64,000 nt of DNA from contig NC_063074.1 of the NCBI RefSeq assembly GCF_022605165.1, positions 771,501 to 835,500 of the forward strand, given 5' to 3'. The position numbers and the translations under genes were made by a program. The notes under the pieces were generated by a model, which was not told the origin of the DNA, made no database searches, and saw nothing but the letters and a program-made list of their open reading frames with translations. Positions within the stretch are counted from its first letter, which is position 1, and each line of letters opens with the position of its first letter. Below, piece by piece: positions 22,821-33,181 of this stretch. Source of the DNA: Purpureocillium takamizusanense. Its lineage: Eukaryota > Ascomycota > Sordariomycetes > Hypocreales > Ophiocordycipitaceae.

Positions 22821-24539
22821 TCAGCCTGTCGTCGAGTCAGACTTCTTAGGCTCGTCTTTAGGCTTGTCCTGCTTCTTGTCGTCCTTGCTTGTTGCGTTGG
22901 GTTCGCCTTCGCCGTCCTTCTGATGGGCCGGGTGGTTGGTCAGCGTATGCCACATGGACTTGAGGAACCCTTCGTTTTTATGAGACTCTGGGTCCGAGGG
23001 ATCAGTCGTGGGCCTGCACATGTTTGTTAGTCTGTATGTCACGTCTACCACCGACGTGGCGCACTTACCGCTGTGATGAGACGTTCATCACCCGCCTCGC
23101 AGTCTTGTCACCCATCTCATCGGCAAGCATCTCCACAATCGTTCGCTGGTTCGCGCTGAGGTATTTGGGCATGTTGACCCTGAACTCCACTCTGAGGTCG
23201 CCAGAGCCGCCCCTTCGCGAGCCGAGCCTCTTCATACCCATGCCGGTCATCGTCATCTTATCACCGGTATTGGTGCCGGTGGCGACCCTGACATTGACGC
23301 TCCCGTCCAATGTGGGGATAGACACCTGGCCGCCGAGCAGCGCCGTGGTCAAGGGAATGTTGGCGGTATATAGGATGTTGGACCCTTCTCTGCTGAACTT
23401 GGGATCCTTGGCGACGCGGACAAAGACGTACAGATCGCCGCGCTGCGACCTGGTGTTGGGCTCGGCGGTTCGCCCTGTCGGAGGGGCGTCGCCTGCGCCG
23501 TCGACTCTGAGTCGCATGCCGTCCTCGATGCCGGCCGGAATATCCACCGTTATCGACTTGCGCTCCCGTACCACGCCGTTGCCAGAACAAGTCTTGCACT
23601 CGGAGCCCTTGGGAATGGTCGAGCCAGTCCCGTCGCAGGTCCCGCAGGTCGACGCCATCTGAAAGCCGCCCTGCATGAAGTGCAATCGAGTACCGGTTCC
23701 ATTGCAAGCCTTGCACGGAGAGCGTTGCGTGCCCGTCTTCAAGCCGCTTCCCGTGCACGTCCCACACGTGGTCAGCGGAGTGATGGAAATCGTCTTGCTC
23801 GTGCCCTTGGCCGCCTCCATGAACGATATGCTGGCCTGAACCTCGATATTGTCGCCGACCAGAATCTCCTGCTGGAACGGGCTGCCCCGAGCTCCGCGCC
23901 TGCCGCCAAACGGACCTTGCTGCCCAGTGAACGCGGAGAAGATGTCCTCAAAGTTGAAGCCCCCGCCAAATCCGCCCTGCCCACCAAAGCCCGAGAATGG
24001 ATTGCCTGCTCCGCCGAAAGGGTCACCTCCCGGCGCAGGGCCTCCGCTCGGGTCGAAGCCTGCCGCGCCAAACTGGTCATACTGCTCCCGCTTCTTAGGG
24101 TCGGACAGAATCTCGTAGGCGGATTGGATGTCGGCGAACTTGTCTTTAGCGGTCGCGTCCTTGTTCGTATCGGGGTGGTATTTCTTCGCGAGGCCGTAGT
24201 AAGCCTTCTTGATCTCGGCGGCGGTTGCGCTCTTGCTCACGCCGAGAGCCTTGTATGGGTCTTTTTGGCCCAGAGCGTTGGTAGCGTGGAAGTACTGATC
24301 AGGCAGTCAGCAAATCTGGTCTCACAACATCATGGCAAGATAGGACTCACACGTCGTGAACAAGGCGCATTATTCTTTCGTGGACTGGCAGATCGGGCGC
24401 GGGGCGTAACGCGATAAGAGGCGATATGGAATCGGGCTCCTTTGCCGACGCATTCTCGGAGCTTAGGTCGGCTGGCGAACTGGGTTTGCGCCAGGACTCG
24501 CGCAGGCGCAGCGGCCTTGGTGAGCAGGCTGGAGTTCAT
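22821..24539 (-). CDS. mdj1: Mitochondrial DnaJ-type chaperone Mdj1
   Basis: Type I J protein of the mitochondrial matrix that works with Hsp70 in folding imported proteins. Exons are 24539-24351, 24294-23069 and 23013-22821 (introns 56 and 55 nt), for 535 residues. The first 63 residues form a basic, acid-free presequence ending at RRYFHAT, a plausible processing site. The J domain starts near residue 75 with HPD at 103-105, followed by a Gly/Phe-rich region. The cysteine-rich zinc domain has four repeats ([32 protein letters not shown]), then comes the substrate-binding C-terminal domain. The last exon adds a charged, lysine-rich tail ([12 protein letters not shown]). Without the second intron the frame stops at once after NVSSQR, and the donor GTAAGTG confirms the splice. 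Confidence 0.95.
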
Positions 24540-25064
24540 GTTGAGCCACAGCAATTCATCTGATGAGCAGCATAGGCCTTTCAAAAAGATTGTCTGCCGC
24601 AATTTGAGCAAGCTGAGCCGTGTAGCGGGAACGTAGGAGTTGGCAAGTCCAGCGCAGAGCAACGCTCCCCCGAAACTTTTCTGCCGGGCTTGAACCGGGG
24701 CCGTTCTGCCTGAGGCGTCCAATGCCGTCATAACCCGAAGGTGCGCGGTCGGCCAATGGCGGAGCTCCTATATCTCACTTGTGGAATCCTCCAGCTCCAT
24801 CGCGAACCGGGCCCACATCTCTCTCCCCCATGAGCATCAACCCAGACCCTGACTCCCACCGAAGCACGTAGAAGGCTTGCCTGTTTGTGGTTTCTGGCAG
24901 ATGCAGAACCGTAAGGCTTGCCGCGATTCTGCTCCAACGTTTCCAATAGCGACGCATTGCCGGTGACCCTCCGGCGCAACGGCTACTGACTTACGCCTGA
25001 ATACCTGAATACAACCGTCGATTGCTCGCCTAGACGGCCACTACCAAAGACCATGGCCGACACT
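24540..25064. other. mdj1 promoter region and 3' end of the dehydrogenase gene
   Basis: 525 bases between tandem minus-strand genes. In-frame sequence upstream of the mdj1 ATG is open but has no ATG. No distinct element recognised. Confidence 0.45.
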
Positions 25065-26015
25065 TCACAACTTCGAGGAAGGCTCGCCACATTGCGCCTT
25101 CAGTTCTGCCTCTGTCCAATCCCACAACGCCTTTGCGAGCTCGTCATTCTTCCCTAGCTTCCGCACCTTGTCAGGCTTCCCCACGGGCTCATAGTACTCG
25201 CCGCTCACGAGATCCTTTGATACGGACGCCCACAGCTGATTCTTGACACCCTCATTGACTGGCACGTGCGGAAGGTTAGCGAGCGGCCCGTTCGCCCGAT
25301 CTGACTTGGATATGCCCGTCGCGCTAGCCTCGAGGTTCGTATGTACGACCCCCGGGTGAACCGCCGCAACCGTCAGACGAGGGTTCCGATGCGCAAGCTG
25401 CCGCGCGAAAAGGACGTTGGCAAACTTGCTCTGGCCGTAGCGCACAAAGGGGTCCACGTGAGCGTATTCTGTCTTGAGAGTGTCGAAGAGGATGCCCGCT
25501 TTGGGGCCGAGTTTGTGGCCCTCAGACGTGAGCACCACCACTCGCACGTCGGCGTCGGGGCTGCGCTGGGCCGTCTTGTCCAGCATGGGAAGCAGGAGCT
25601 TGGTGAGAAGCGCATGGCCCATGTGATTCGTCCCGAACTGCACCTCGTATCCGTCCTCAGTCAGCCCTGGCAATGTCGCCATGATGCCTGCATTGAGCAT
25701 GAGGATGTCAAGACGGCCAGACTCTTGCAGGAATGCGCGAGCCGCCCTTTGGATTGATGCGAAGGATGTCAAGTCCATTTGCAAAATCCGGATGGGCGCA
25801 CCCGGAGCTTGCTGCTGAATCTCATTGACGGCTGCCCGGGCCTTATCGAGGTTGCGCGCCGCGAGCCATATCTGCTTTGGCTTGTGTTTGGCGTATTCAA
25901 GGATTGCCTGTCTGCCGAGGCCAATGTTGCCGCCCGTGACAAGAATCACTTTGTTCTGCAACGACGGTATGTCTTTGTCAGGGTCGAACTTGTCAGAGGT
26001 GGTGGATTGCCCCAT
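25065..26015 (-). CDS. Short-chain dehydrogenase/reductase, retinol-dehydrogenase/Bli-4-like
   Basis: NAD(P)-dependent oxidoreductase of the classical/extended SDR type, 316 residues in one exon. The start is the only ATG in the frame (MGQSTTSDKF); the frame is open a further 55 codons upstream but without an ATG. The Rossmann motif TGGNIGLG is at 27-34, LNAG at 107-110, the catalytic serine about 164 (VLTSEGH), and YGQSK (Tyr193, Lys197) completes the triad. HPGVVHTNLE is the usual loop after the active site. The substrate is unknown. Fungal relatives are annotated as retinol-dehydrogenase-like or as the light-induced Neurospora bli-4 oxidoreductase, and I cannot decide between them. No signal peptide is visible. 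Confidence 0.9.
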   Translation of the reverse strand: MGQSTTSDKFDPDKDIPSLQNKVILVTGGNIGLGRQAILEYAKHKPKQIWLAARNLDKARAAVNEIQQQAPGAPIRILQMDLTSFASIQRAARAFLQESGRLDILMLNAGIMATLPGLTEDGYEVQFGTNHMGHALLTKLLLPMLDKTAQRSPDADVRVVVLTSEGHKLGPKAGILFDTLKTEYAHVDPFVRYGQSKFANVLFARQLAHRNPRLTVAAVHPGVVHTNLEASATGISKSDRANGPLANLPHVPVNEGVKNQLWASVSKDLVSGEYYEPVGKPDKVRKLGKNDELAKALWDWTEAELKAQCGEPSSKL

Positions 26016-27033
26016 GCTGATGGTAAGAAATATGCGTCGCGCTGCAACCCTGGAGTTGTGTATGCCCTGTTTGTTGGAATACCCATGAGCGCGGGTCCTT
26101 GCTGGTCTCGTCAAAACGTACTTGCAGAAACGGTTTAAACACGGCGAGCGAGTTCGTCTGGCGGTATGCGTATACGGCACAGGACTATAAATGTAGACAA
26201 TTGATAAACAGTCTCACTTAGTGTAATTGGATTTTGTGTTGTTTGTGTTTCTTTGTTGTACAGGGCAGATGTGGCATGTAGGCAAACAATATCTACGGAG
26301 GCGGATTGAGATGGCGGCTTCCCTCTTGTCTACCTTATTATTAGGGGCAAAAGCCTAGGGCGGGGTGGCGGAGTTGTCCCGATGGGCCTCGGCATGGCAA
26401 CAAGCCACTAATGGATCTTTCCAGTAGTACGGGCGGCCTTGTGTCAACGGCCGCCCACCCACAAACCACAGTGCCTAGCATCTCGAATAGCTTTGCCGCC
26501 CCGGTAGGCCGGCTCGGGCTTTGTTTCGAATCTATGCTTTTCCTCTGCTTTTTTTGTTGATCGCTGTAGAACGGCCATAGTTAAGTTTTTTGGGCCTTGG
26601 GCCGTTCAAACTAATGGGCACGATCCCTGCAGCGCACCCAAGCAATTGGCAACATTACAATAACCCAACGACCACGACCAGCCCGTCGCAGCCAATGTTA
26701 ACAGACGCCTTCAGGTAGATGGATAGGGTGTGCGCCGCGGCAATGATGCTCAGTCCGCAAGCGCCCCATTTTGCTATCGACCGGTGTTGACGCCAAAGGT
26801 CCAAGCTGCAGGAGCTACGTCAACCTCCATGCTAGATGCAGTGCATTTTGGACGACGACACGTCCTCTGAACAAAGAAGATTAATCTATCTGATGGTAAT
26901 TGCGGGCAGAATGATCCTGACGTGAGCCCACAACGTCAATGCCACTTGGTATCCCATGAAAGCCACCATGCCCACGCGCCAAAACGCCACCCAAATGCCA
27001 CACACGAAGCAGTCGCTCAAGCCAAGACCCCCT
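26016..27033. other. Promoter region of the SDR gene and 3' region of the SAP30-like gene
   Basis: 1018 bases, AT-richer than the flanks between 26,180 and 26,350. No coding signal, tRNA or tandem repeat was found. Confidence 0.45.
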
Positions 27034-27654
27034 CTACTTTGTAACAATCGCACCTGTACGGGTCGGTCCGGATGTCCTCGCGACCCTCTCGCTGTGTATC
27101 TTGTGAAGAAAGTCGACAATGACGTCATTCTCTTGCACGCCCACGCCGTTGAAGTGCTTGCGCACCGCCATGGCGAGCTGCTCCTTGCCCTGGCGACGCA
27201 AGGCTCCATTTCTGCGCGCCATGGTCGGCGAGTAGAGCCCGATGCCTCCGGGCCGAGAGAGGACGAGCTGGTGGTACGTGCTGGAGAAGGAGGTCGGCGT
27301 GGAGAGCCGGTATTCGCGACGGTACGCGTTCAGCGCGGCGCGGTCGAACGTGGTCCAGTTCAGCTATGGCATCGGGTTCCGTCAGCGTCAGAAGCTTCGT
27401 CGAGGCCACGAGGGGGGTCTCACGGTAGGAGTAGCGGCCTCGGCAGCGGCAGCAGCAGCAGCGGTAGCAGCGGTATGCTGGGCGGCCGCGGAGGTGGGCG
27501 CGTTGGCGCCTTTGATCAGGCCGTGGGTAGCGGCGTTCGTCTGGCTGGCCCCACGGCGCATCTTGACGGACGAGGGCGCGGCTGACTTCTCCTTGGTGGT
27601 GCCACCTTCGGCCTTGTGGTCGTCGGTGGCGCGCGAGCCCTTCGGAGGCGCCAT
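27034..27654 (-). CDS. SAP30-like subunit of the Sin3-histone deacetylase complex
   Basis: Nuclear adaptor that bridges Sin3 and the Rpd3-type histone deacetylase in transcriptional repression (family knowledge). Exon 1 is 27654-27424 and exon 2 is 27363-27034, separated by a 60-nt phase-0 intron; 186 residues. The first 77 residues are low-complexity and include an alanine run with scattered Glu and Thr near 60-74. The Sin3-binding domain fills exon 2: LNWTTFDRAALNAYRREYRL, then HQLVLSRPGGIGLYSPTMAR, QGKEQLAMAVRKHFNG and VQENDVIVDFLHKI, all in family order. The tail ends in IVTK. The ATG is in good context (GCCATTG on the complement). The intron removes an immediate shift into a non-family frame. 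Confidence 0.93.
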
Positions 27655-28232
27655 TGTGGTTCACAAGTTGCGGCGGCGATGGTCGTACTGTTTTGTCGAG
27701 CGAGCTGGTCATTGAGGGTGCAGAAACCGGTGCGCGGCGGCCAGTCACGGCAGAATAACTTGGGAGACTGCTCTTTCCGTCATGCCGAGGGCGGTGAGGT
27801 GGTGGGGTTCGGTCACTTGTCCCGTGCCTGGGCGGCGGTCAACAAGCCTGGAGACTCAGTCAGGGTCTCGTGCGACCCCCACGCCTGGTACGTACGTTGA
27901 TAAAGTGGCTGCAGGCAACGTCCACCCTTTCTCGGTGTGAGCCGGCGGCGGCATCATCACTCTGACAGACACACTACAGCGACACCAACCCCCGCATGAG
28001 CTGACACCACCTGTGCATAGTACCAAGTAGTACTCCGTACTGTACTTCGTACCTTGTATTTCAAAATACGGTCCCCCCCCCCCTTTTGGCTTCAAACTTC
28101 ACACTGTCTGGTATGTAGGCTGAGATGGCTACTAACGTTACTTCGTATAAAGTACTCATACCCGTCCTCCCCCGCTTGCGGTAGTAATATTGCGTACTAC
28201 TAACTTTTGTGCATGACGCTCCACCTCGATTT
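27655..28232. other. SAP30-like promoter and GMC 3' region with repeat-rich block
   Basis: 578 bases. The segment 28,010-28,200 holds TACTCCGTA (28031-28039), TACTTCGTA (28043-28051 and 28139-28147) and an 11-base C run at 28073-28083. No coding signal seen. Confidence 0.55.
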
Positions 28233-30194
28233 TCAGTCTCTCGTGTCCTTGGCGTCTTGCAGAATCACGTCACTCGCCTTCTCGCTAATCATGAAAATCG
28301 CAATCAGCGGGAACGTTCCCGGCACATCGGGGAAAATAGACGCATCCACAACGCGGAGGCCCTGGATGCCCCGGACCCGGAAGCGTGAGTCCAGCACGGC
28401 CATGGCGTTGCCCTCGCCGCCTATCGCCGCCGTGCCGGTGGGATGGTGTCCGTACGCCTCGTACTTGACAAAGTTGCGAAGCTCCTCCACGGAGCTCACG
28501 TTTCGTCCAGGGAACCACTCTTCCGCAGCCGTCCCCTTTAGGCCGGGCACCGAGTCGAAGATCTTGCGGGCAAACTTGATGGCGTCGACCAGGCCCTGGA
28601 TGTCCTCGTCGGCCCCGTCAACAAAGTACTTGAAATCGATCTCGGGCATGTCTCGTGGGTCAGAAGACGTCAGCCGCACAGTGCCCGCGCGGTTCCGCGA
28701 ATGTGACTCGGCGATGGTGAAGGTGTACTTGTTTGCGCCATCCCTGAACTTGGTGAAGTCGGTGTAAGGCGGGAGGTGTCCTCGGATGGCGTCCGGGTAG
28801 CTGTACATGATGATGTCGCGCTCGCCACGCGGCGCGACGCTCGTCGTCCACTGCAGGATCTGGGGAAAGCCAAGCGTCGTCCACGGACCAGTGCCGTTGG
28901 TGCGCCACTGCTCATAGCATGGAGAGACCTTGCCCTTGTCCACGATGCAGCCGTCAAACAGCGTAAAGTTATTGGGGAACCCGTGGATGACGGGAACCTC
29001 GTAGTGGTCCTGAAGATTGCCGCCCACTCCAGGCAGATCGGCCACGACGGGAATATCGAAAGTCTTGAGGTGCTCAGCAGGGCCGATACCGCTCAGCATC
29101 AAGATTTGTGGCGTGTTGAACGTGCCACCAGCAATAATCACCTCGCGCTTGGCTGTAACTGTTCGCCGCGTCCCCGTATTGTTGGCGCCGCTCTTTTGGA
29201 CGCGCGGGTCGGCTTTGTACAGCATAGTGCCCTCGAGGAACTCGACACCTGTCGCCTTGCGGTCACCATCGACCAAGACCCGCGTGACGAGACTATTAAA
29301 GCGGACAGTCAAGGGTAGCCCCATGGCGATGCCGTCATTGACGCGGTTGGCCGCGCTGTATCTCTTCTTGTTCTCATCTCTCTTGAACGAGAGCTGGTAT
29401 GCGTCGTTTTGCAGATCCCGATCTGGGATCTTTCCGTTGGAGTCCTTCTTGAGAATGACGTCCCAGTCGTGGCTTTCGCTTCTCTCCTTGAAGCCGAGGG
29501 CGGCCACGGAACCTTGAGCGACAGCAACTATCTGCGGGTCCTTCTCAAACAGTGCCTTGTCGCCAACGCCAACAGGTTGATATCCATCAAAGCCATGGCC
29601 GGGCGCGCCCTTCGGAAGGAAGGTGTTCCTCTCGAGCTTCTCGAAGTAGGACCGCATGTGGTCGTGGCCCCAAGTCTCATCACCAGTGATATTGGCGATG
29701 TTGTCCCAATCCCACTCAGACGGATACACCGTCACGCCGCCATTGTGTGTGTCGCATCCGCCCAGGGTCCCGGCTCTCGGGTACCAGAAGCCGAGCTGCT
29801 TCGAGCCCTTTGGGGGGTCGAAGCCGACCCAGTACTCGCCGTTAGGCTGCGTCCATACAAGCTTACTGTCCTTTGCGGACTCCGCCTCGTCGTCGAAGTG
29901 TTTGACGTAAAACCACCAACCCTGCTCTGCGTCGAACTGTGCTTCTCCAAAAAACGCAGGAATCTGCTGGCTCTCCTTGTCGGTATGGTTTTGGCCAGCC
30001 TCCAGGAGAAGCACAGAGTAGCCCGCATGCGCGAGGTTCACCGCTAAGGGGCCGCCGCCAGGTCCGGAACCAACGACAATGTAGTCGAACGCGTCATTGT
30101 CATGATGGTTTGGTGTCGATTTATCCGCGGCTAGTTCGGCAAGAGAGAGTCGTGCGAGAAGGGGCACCAACAAGGCGCCCTTGGAGAACAACAT
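28233..30194 (-). CDS. Secreted GMC-family FAD oxidoreductase
   Basis: Flavin-dependent oxidase or dehydrogenase of the glucose-methanol-choline family, 653 residues in one exon. A hydrophobic N terminus (MLFSKGALLVPLLARLSLAELA) looks like a signal peptide. The FAD-binding motif VVGSGPGGG is at about 41-48, followed by LLLEAG. Further family blocks are AGTLGGCDTHNGGVT, AGGTFNTPQILMLSGIGP and LPGVGGNLQDHYEVP. The first catalytic histidine lies in YGHHPTGTAAIG (His583/584). The usual second His or Asn near the C terminus is replaced by the PDVPGTFPLIAIFMISEKA type, as I recall for one fungal subgroup. Several N-glycosylation sequons support secretion. The substrate is unknown. It shares its upstream region with the divergent siderophore transporter. 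Confidence 0.92.
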   Translation of the reverse strand: MLFSKGALLVPLLARLSLAELAADKSTPNHHDNDAFDYIVVGSGPGGGPLAVNLAHAGYSVLLLEAGQNHTDKESQQIPAFFGEAQFDAEQGWWFYVKHFDDEAESAKDSKLVWTQPNGEYWVGFDPPKGSKQLGFWYPRAGTLGGCDTHNGGVTVYPSEWDWDNIANITGDETWGHDHMRSYFEKLERNTFLPKGAPGHGFDGYQPVGVGDKALFEKDPQIVAVAQGSVAALGFKERSESHDWDVILKKDSNGKIPDRDLQNDAYQLSFKRDENKKRYSAANRVNDGIAMGLPLTVRFNSLVTRVLVDGDRKATGVEFLEGTMLYKADPRVQKSGANNTGTRRTVTAKREVIIAGGTFNTPQILMLSGIGPAEHLKTFDIPVVADLPGVGGNLQDHYEVPVIHGFPNNFTLFDGCIVDKGKVSPCYEQWRTNGTGPWTTLGFPQILQWTTSVAPRGERDIIMYSYPDAIRGHLPPYTDFTKFRDGANKYTFTIAESHSRNRAGTVRLTSSDPRDMPEIDFKYFVDGADEDIQGLVDAIKFARKIFDSVPGLKGTAAEEWFPGRNVSSVEELRNFVKYEAYGHHPTGTAAIGGEGNAMAVLDSRFRVRGIQGLRVVDASIFPDVPGTFPLIAIFMISEKASDVILQDAKDTRD

Positions 30195-30294
30195 GATGAG
30201 GTACCCGGCGAGCTACTACGCAATGGCTATCAAGGATGCAAAGCAAAAGGTGTCTAGCGATGACCTGGTAGAACCATAGTGCGACTCAACACCC

Positions 30295-30302
30295 TTTTTA
30301 TA
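30295..30302 (-). promoter_or_regulatory. TATA box of the GMC oxidoreductase gene
   Basis: TATAAAAA read on the minus strand, about 100 bases before the ATG, at the distance expected in fungi. A clear TATA box suggests an inducible gene. Confidence 0.6.
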
Positions 30303-30593
30303 CCTATGCCAATTTGTCTGCCGTTGTCGATCGCCGCGAGACGCCTTAACCGTTCCGTCAATCTCCATAGTATAACTCTACGTACGTGCTTCGCCATGTG
30401 TCAACCCCATCCCGAACGGGGGTAGCATATGCAGTAGTCATAATGGCCTCGCATGTGGACCGGCGCGCTATTCCAAAGTCGCTGTGTGTGGCACAGTCAG
30501 CGGCCGTTTCTTGCAGTCGTGGCGTGACGCGTGGTTGGCCACGCTCCATGTTCAAGCTTACGCCGGCTGAGCGGCGATGGTCGGGGTCTCATC

Positions 30594-30716
30594 TTATCTG
30601 ATGGATAAGCGCTCCCTGGATCGCAAAAGGGATCGGGGCCAACTGTCGACGTGCTTTCTCAAACAATGACTTCAAGGTGATTTTATCTCATGTTTTGGGG
30701 AACTGCCTGATTATCT
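30594..30716. promoter_or_regulatory. Cluster of four GATA-factor cores
   Basis: TTATCT (complement AGATAA) at 30594-30599, 30683-30688 and 30711-30716, and GGATAA at 30603-30608. They lie 400-520 bases upstream of the GMC start. GATA factors in fungi include AreA (nitrogen) and SreA (iron). Which one binds here cannot be told. Confidence 0.4.
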
Positions 30717-32819
30717 GGAGGATGCAACGCAGTCATCTCAAAGAACTCATGGCCGCCCGGGGCGGATTTGAATCGCTAGGTGAGATGCTACTTCGCGCAA
30801 GGTTGCTGTATAACTAGTTGTACCGCGTCTCTCGTGAGGTCTTTTCCCGCCGGCGTTGACAGGACTTTGGTCGAGTATGAGAGAGTTCGCTGGGCCCCTG
30901 CTTCGCCGGTCGGCACTATGACGTACGCTAAGGCCTGTCTGCGCCGCGGCACGGGCATTGTGAGTCCTAGTCCGGCTTGTGGCGGCGATGTTAGCGACGG
31001 TACTTTGTTATTGCGGTTTTTTAGACCTTCGATATTAGGGTGTCCGGCTCGTCACAGTAAGGATGACAAGGCTAGCGATAGTAAAGAAATTGACCGACAC
31101 AACGACAATCACCCCGATGAATGACCGTGCGATCGGAATATTAACCCGGAGGCTTGAGTTGCCGGCTTGGAAAGCAAGACAGTGAATTTCCGAACAGGGC
31201 AGCGATCGCATGCACGATGTTAGAGCAATTTATTTCTCCATTTTCCAGAGTTTGGGCCATGCATGCTCTCCTTGCGCTACCCCAACGCGGAAATCCAGCG
31301 CACACGTAGCATTCATAGATATCTATGAGGAGGGGGCCGACTTCGTAGCTACATGTATCCGGAAAGAATGACACTCAGTCACGAGCCCAGAGCGTCCGCT
31401 CAGTTGACTCTATTTCGAGGGACTATCATCAGCGGCGACTTGGAAAAGCCTTTCTCGAGCGAGAAGCATCCAGCCAATGCGCTGCGCACCACCCATCGAC
31501 ATAGCCGAGCAGAGGGATTTTTAGCATTGAACCGTTGGAGTAGAATTTGCCAGATTGACCCTACCTTGCCCACCACTGTCTGTACTTCGTAGATTAGGTA
31601 GAGCCAACATTGCGTGCGGTTTGGGAAGAACCCTTTCGCGAGGCTCGGGGAGGTTCCGCGCCCACACAAAACCTGATCTGGTTCCGGAACGGGGCGAAAC
31701 GGCATAAAAGCAGCAAGTCGAGGCGAGGGGGGCTGGGAGAAAGCGCAAGCGTGAATTTCTATGTGTCCGACGTTGAGGTGGCGGCCGCTGCGATTGGCCC
31801 TGCGGGTACAGCATGCTTAAAACCACACCCTAAAAGCCACAGCCGCGCCGCACCGGCCCCAATCTAATCTAATCTGATCATCACTTGTTGGGGACTCAGA
31901 CGGAGCGGGGGCACGGTACTTTACGGGCCTAATTCAGAAGCAATTCCGTACAGTGCAAGGTATTTATCGCGGCCTTTGATATGCCTGACCGCGCCTCGTG
32001 CCGTTGTCTGCTCCGGAACCGGAGAGCATTGATTCCTCCCCAGCTTTGGCGCCGATATGGGATTGGCAGCATGCCGGACGTATTCCCATGTGTAGGCACA
32101 TGGCCCTTCCCGAGCGCCGTCGCTAGGCTGTCGCCAGGGTGGTCGGAGCATTATTAGCGCAAAGTTTTACGAATTGCAACCGACAAACCCTTTTCTGCCG
32201 TCGGATGCGCCCCTCGGGGCTCGGATGCCGGCGCTTTTGCCCCGGACCGTACCGCAGCCGGCCGCCTGCCCTGGTGCATGACTTTTAACCAAGGCGCTCG
32301 AGGGTGGCTCAAAGGCTCGTCCGCCTACTGTCGATATAGTTGTAGGACTGGCGGTCGGAGACGCCACACGAGAAGAACGATGGGCTGTTCGGCTCAACCC
32401 GGAACATCGTATAAGAAAGACGGAACCCTTTTGCCAATGTCGCGTCGCCACACGGTCTCCTAAACACTCGCGCTCCGTCGTACTCCGAGGCAAATCACCA
32501 ACGAGCAAGTAAAGTCTTACACCCCGGTGCGGCATGGTCACACAAGAAGAGGGGTCGAAAGAGCACGAAGGAGTGAGACCCGGTGCGTTAGACTCTTGGC
32601 AGCGCAAAGAGTCTTGGCCGGAGGTGGGCGCTTTGCCCCCATTGAGTCTTTTGGTACGCGCGAAAGATGCAGCCCATGCGTGGAAACCATGCAGAAACGG
32701 GAACGCCGCAGGGCAGCTCACGCCAATCATCGCAGCCGTGGCTGCGAGGGATCACTCGGCCGATGCATGTTGGCTGCGGGACTTGCAGATTCCGTCCAGT
32801 GGAGCTGCCTCCCATTTGG

Positions 32820-32828
32820 TTATCAGAT
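32820..32828 (-). promoter_or_regulatory. Putative SreA/Fep1 iron-repressor site
   Basis: Read on the minus strand the bases are ATCTGATAA, an exact match to the ATCWGATAA consensus of the iron-responsive GATA repressors (SreA, SRE, Fep1). It lies about 355 bases before the ATG of a siderophore transporter, a class of gene these repressors typically control. Confidence 0.6.
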
Positions 32829-33040
32829 CATTTGATCACGAGAGGCAAAAAACGAGCCTGTCGTGTGGGAGGCGCCGGGAATTGGCCCGGCTTGGTTTGC
32901 CCGTTGCCGGTGGCACTGGCTTGAATCCTTTTACGTTGGGGATGGCAAAAAATGTCCAGAGCATACCTACGAAGTATTGCTGCATGGGTTCCACTCGCCG
33001 GCAACGGATGCGACGCACGCCCGCCTCGCGCCGAGATCTG

Positions 33041-33047
33041 TATAAAG
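33041..33047 (+). promoter_or_regulatory. TATA box of the siderophore transporter gene
   Basis: TATAAAG about 140 bases before the ATG at 33182, preceded by GAGATCTG. Position and sequence fit a regulated fungal promoter. Confidence 0.6.
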
Positions 33048-33181
33048 AAGTCTTGGCCATCCCAACCCGCTCAGACACTCTCTGCTGTCCATACTCTTGC
33101 TTTCCATATCCCGGGTAGATCTCTTCCTCTTTGTGGTGTCCGCACCCGCTGGTACAATTTCTGTATTGGACTAGGTTGGTC

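Larger units (their letters stand above)
30195..33181. other. Three-kilobase divergent promoter region, GMC oxidoreductase and siderophore transporter
   Basis: Contains a TATA box for each flanking gene, a four-site GATA cluster (30594-30716), an exact SreA-type site (32820-32828), one TACTTCGTA (31583-31591) and three AATCT repeats (31861-31875). The open frames are short and show no domains. Confidence 0.55.

Noticed and set aside
30740..30800. Possible tRNA-like B-box around GATTTGAATCGC
   Set aside because: No matching A-box, acceptor stem or anticodon arm could be arranged.
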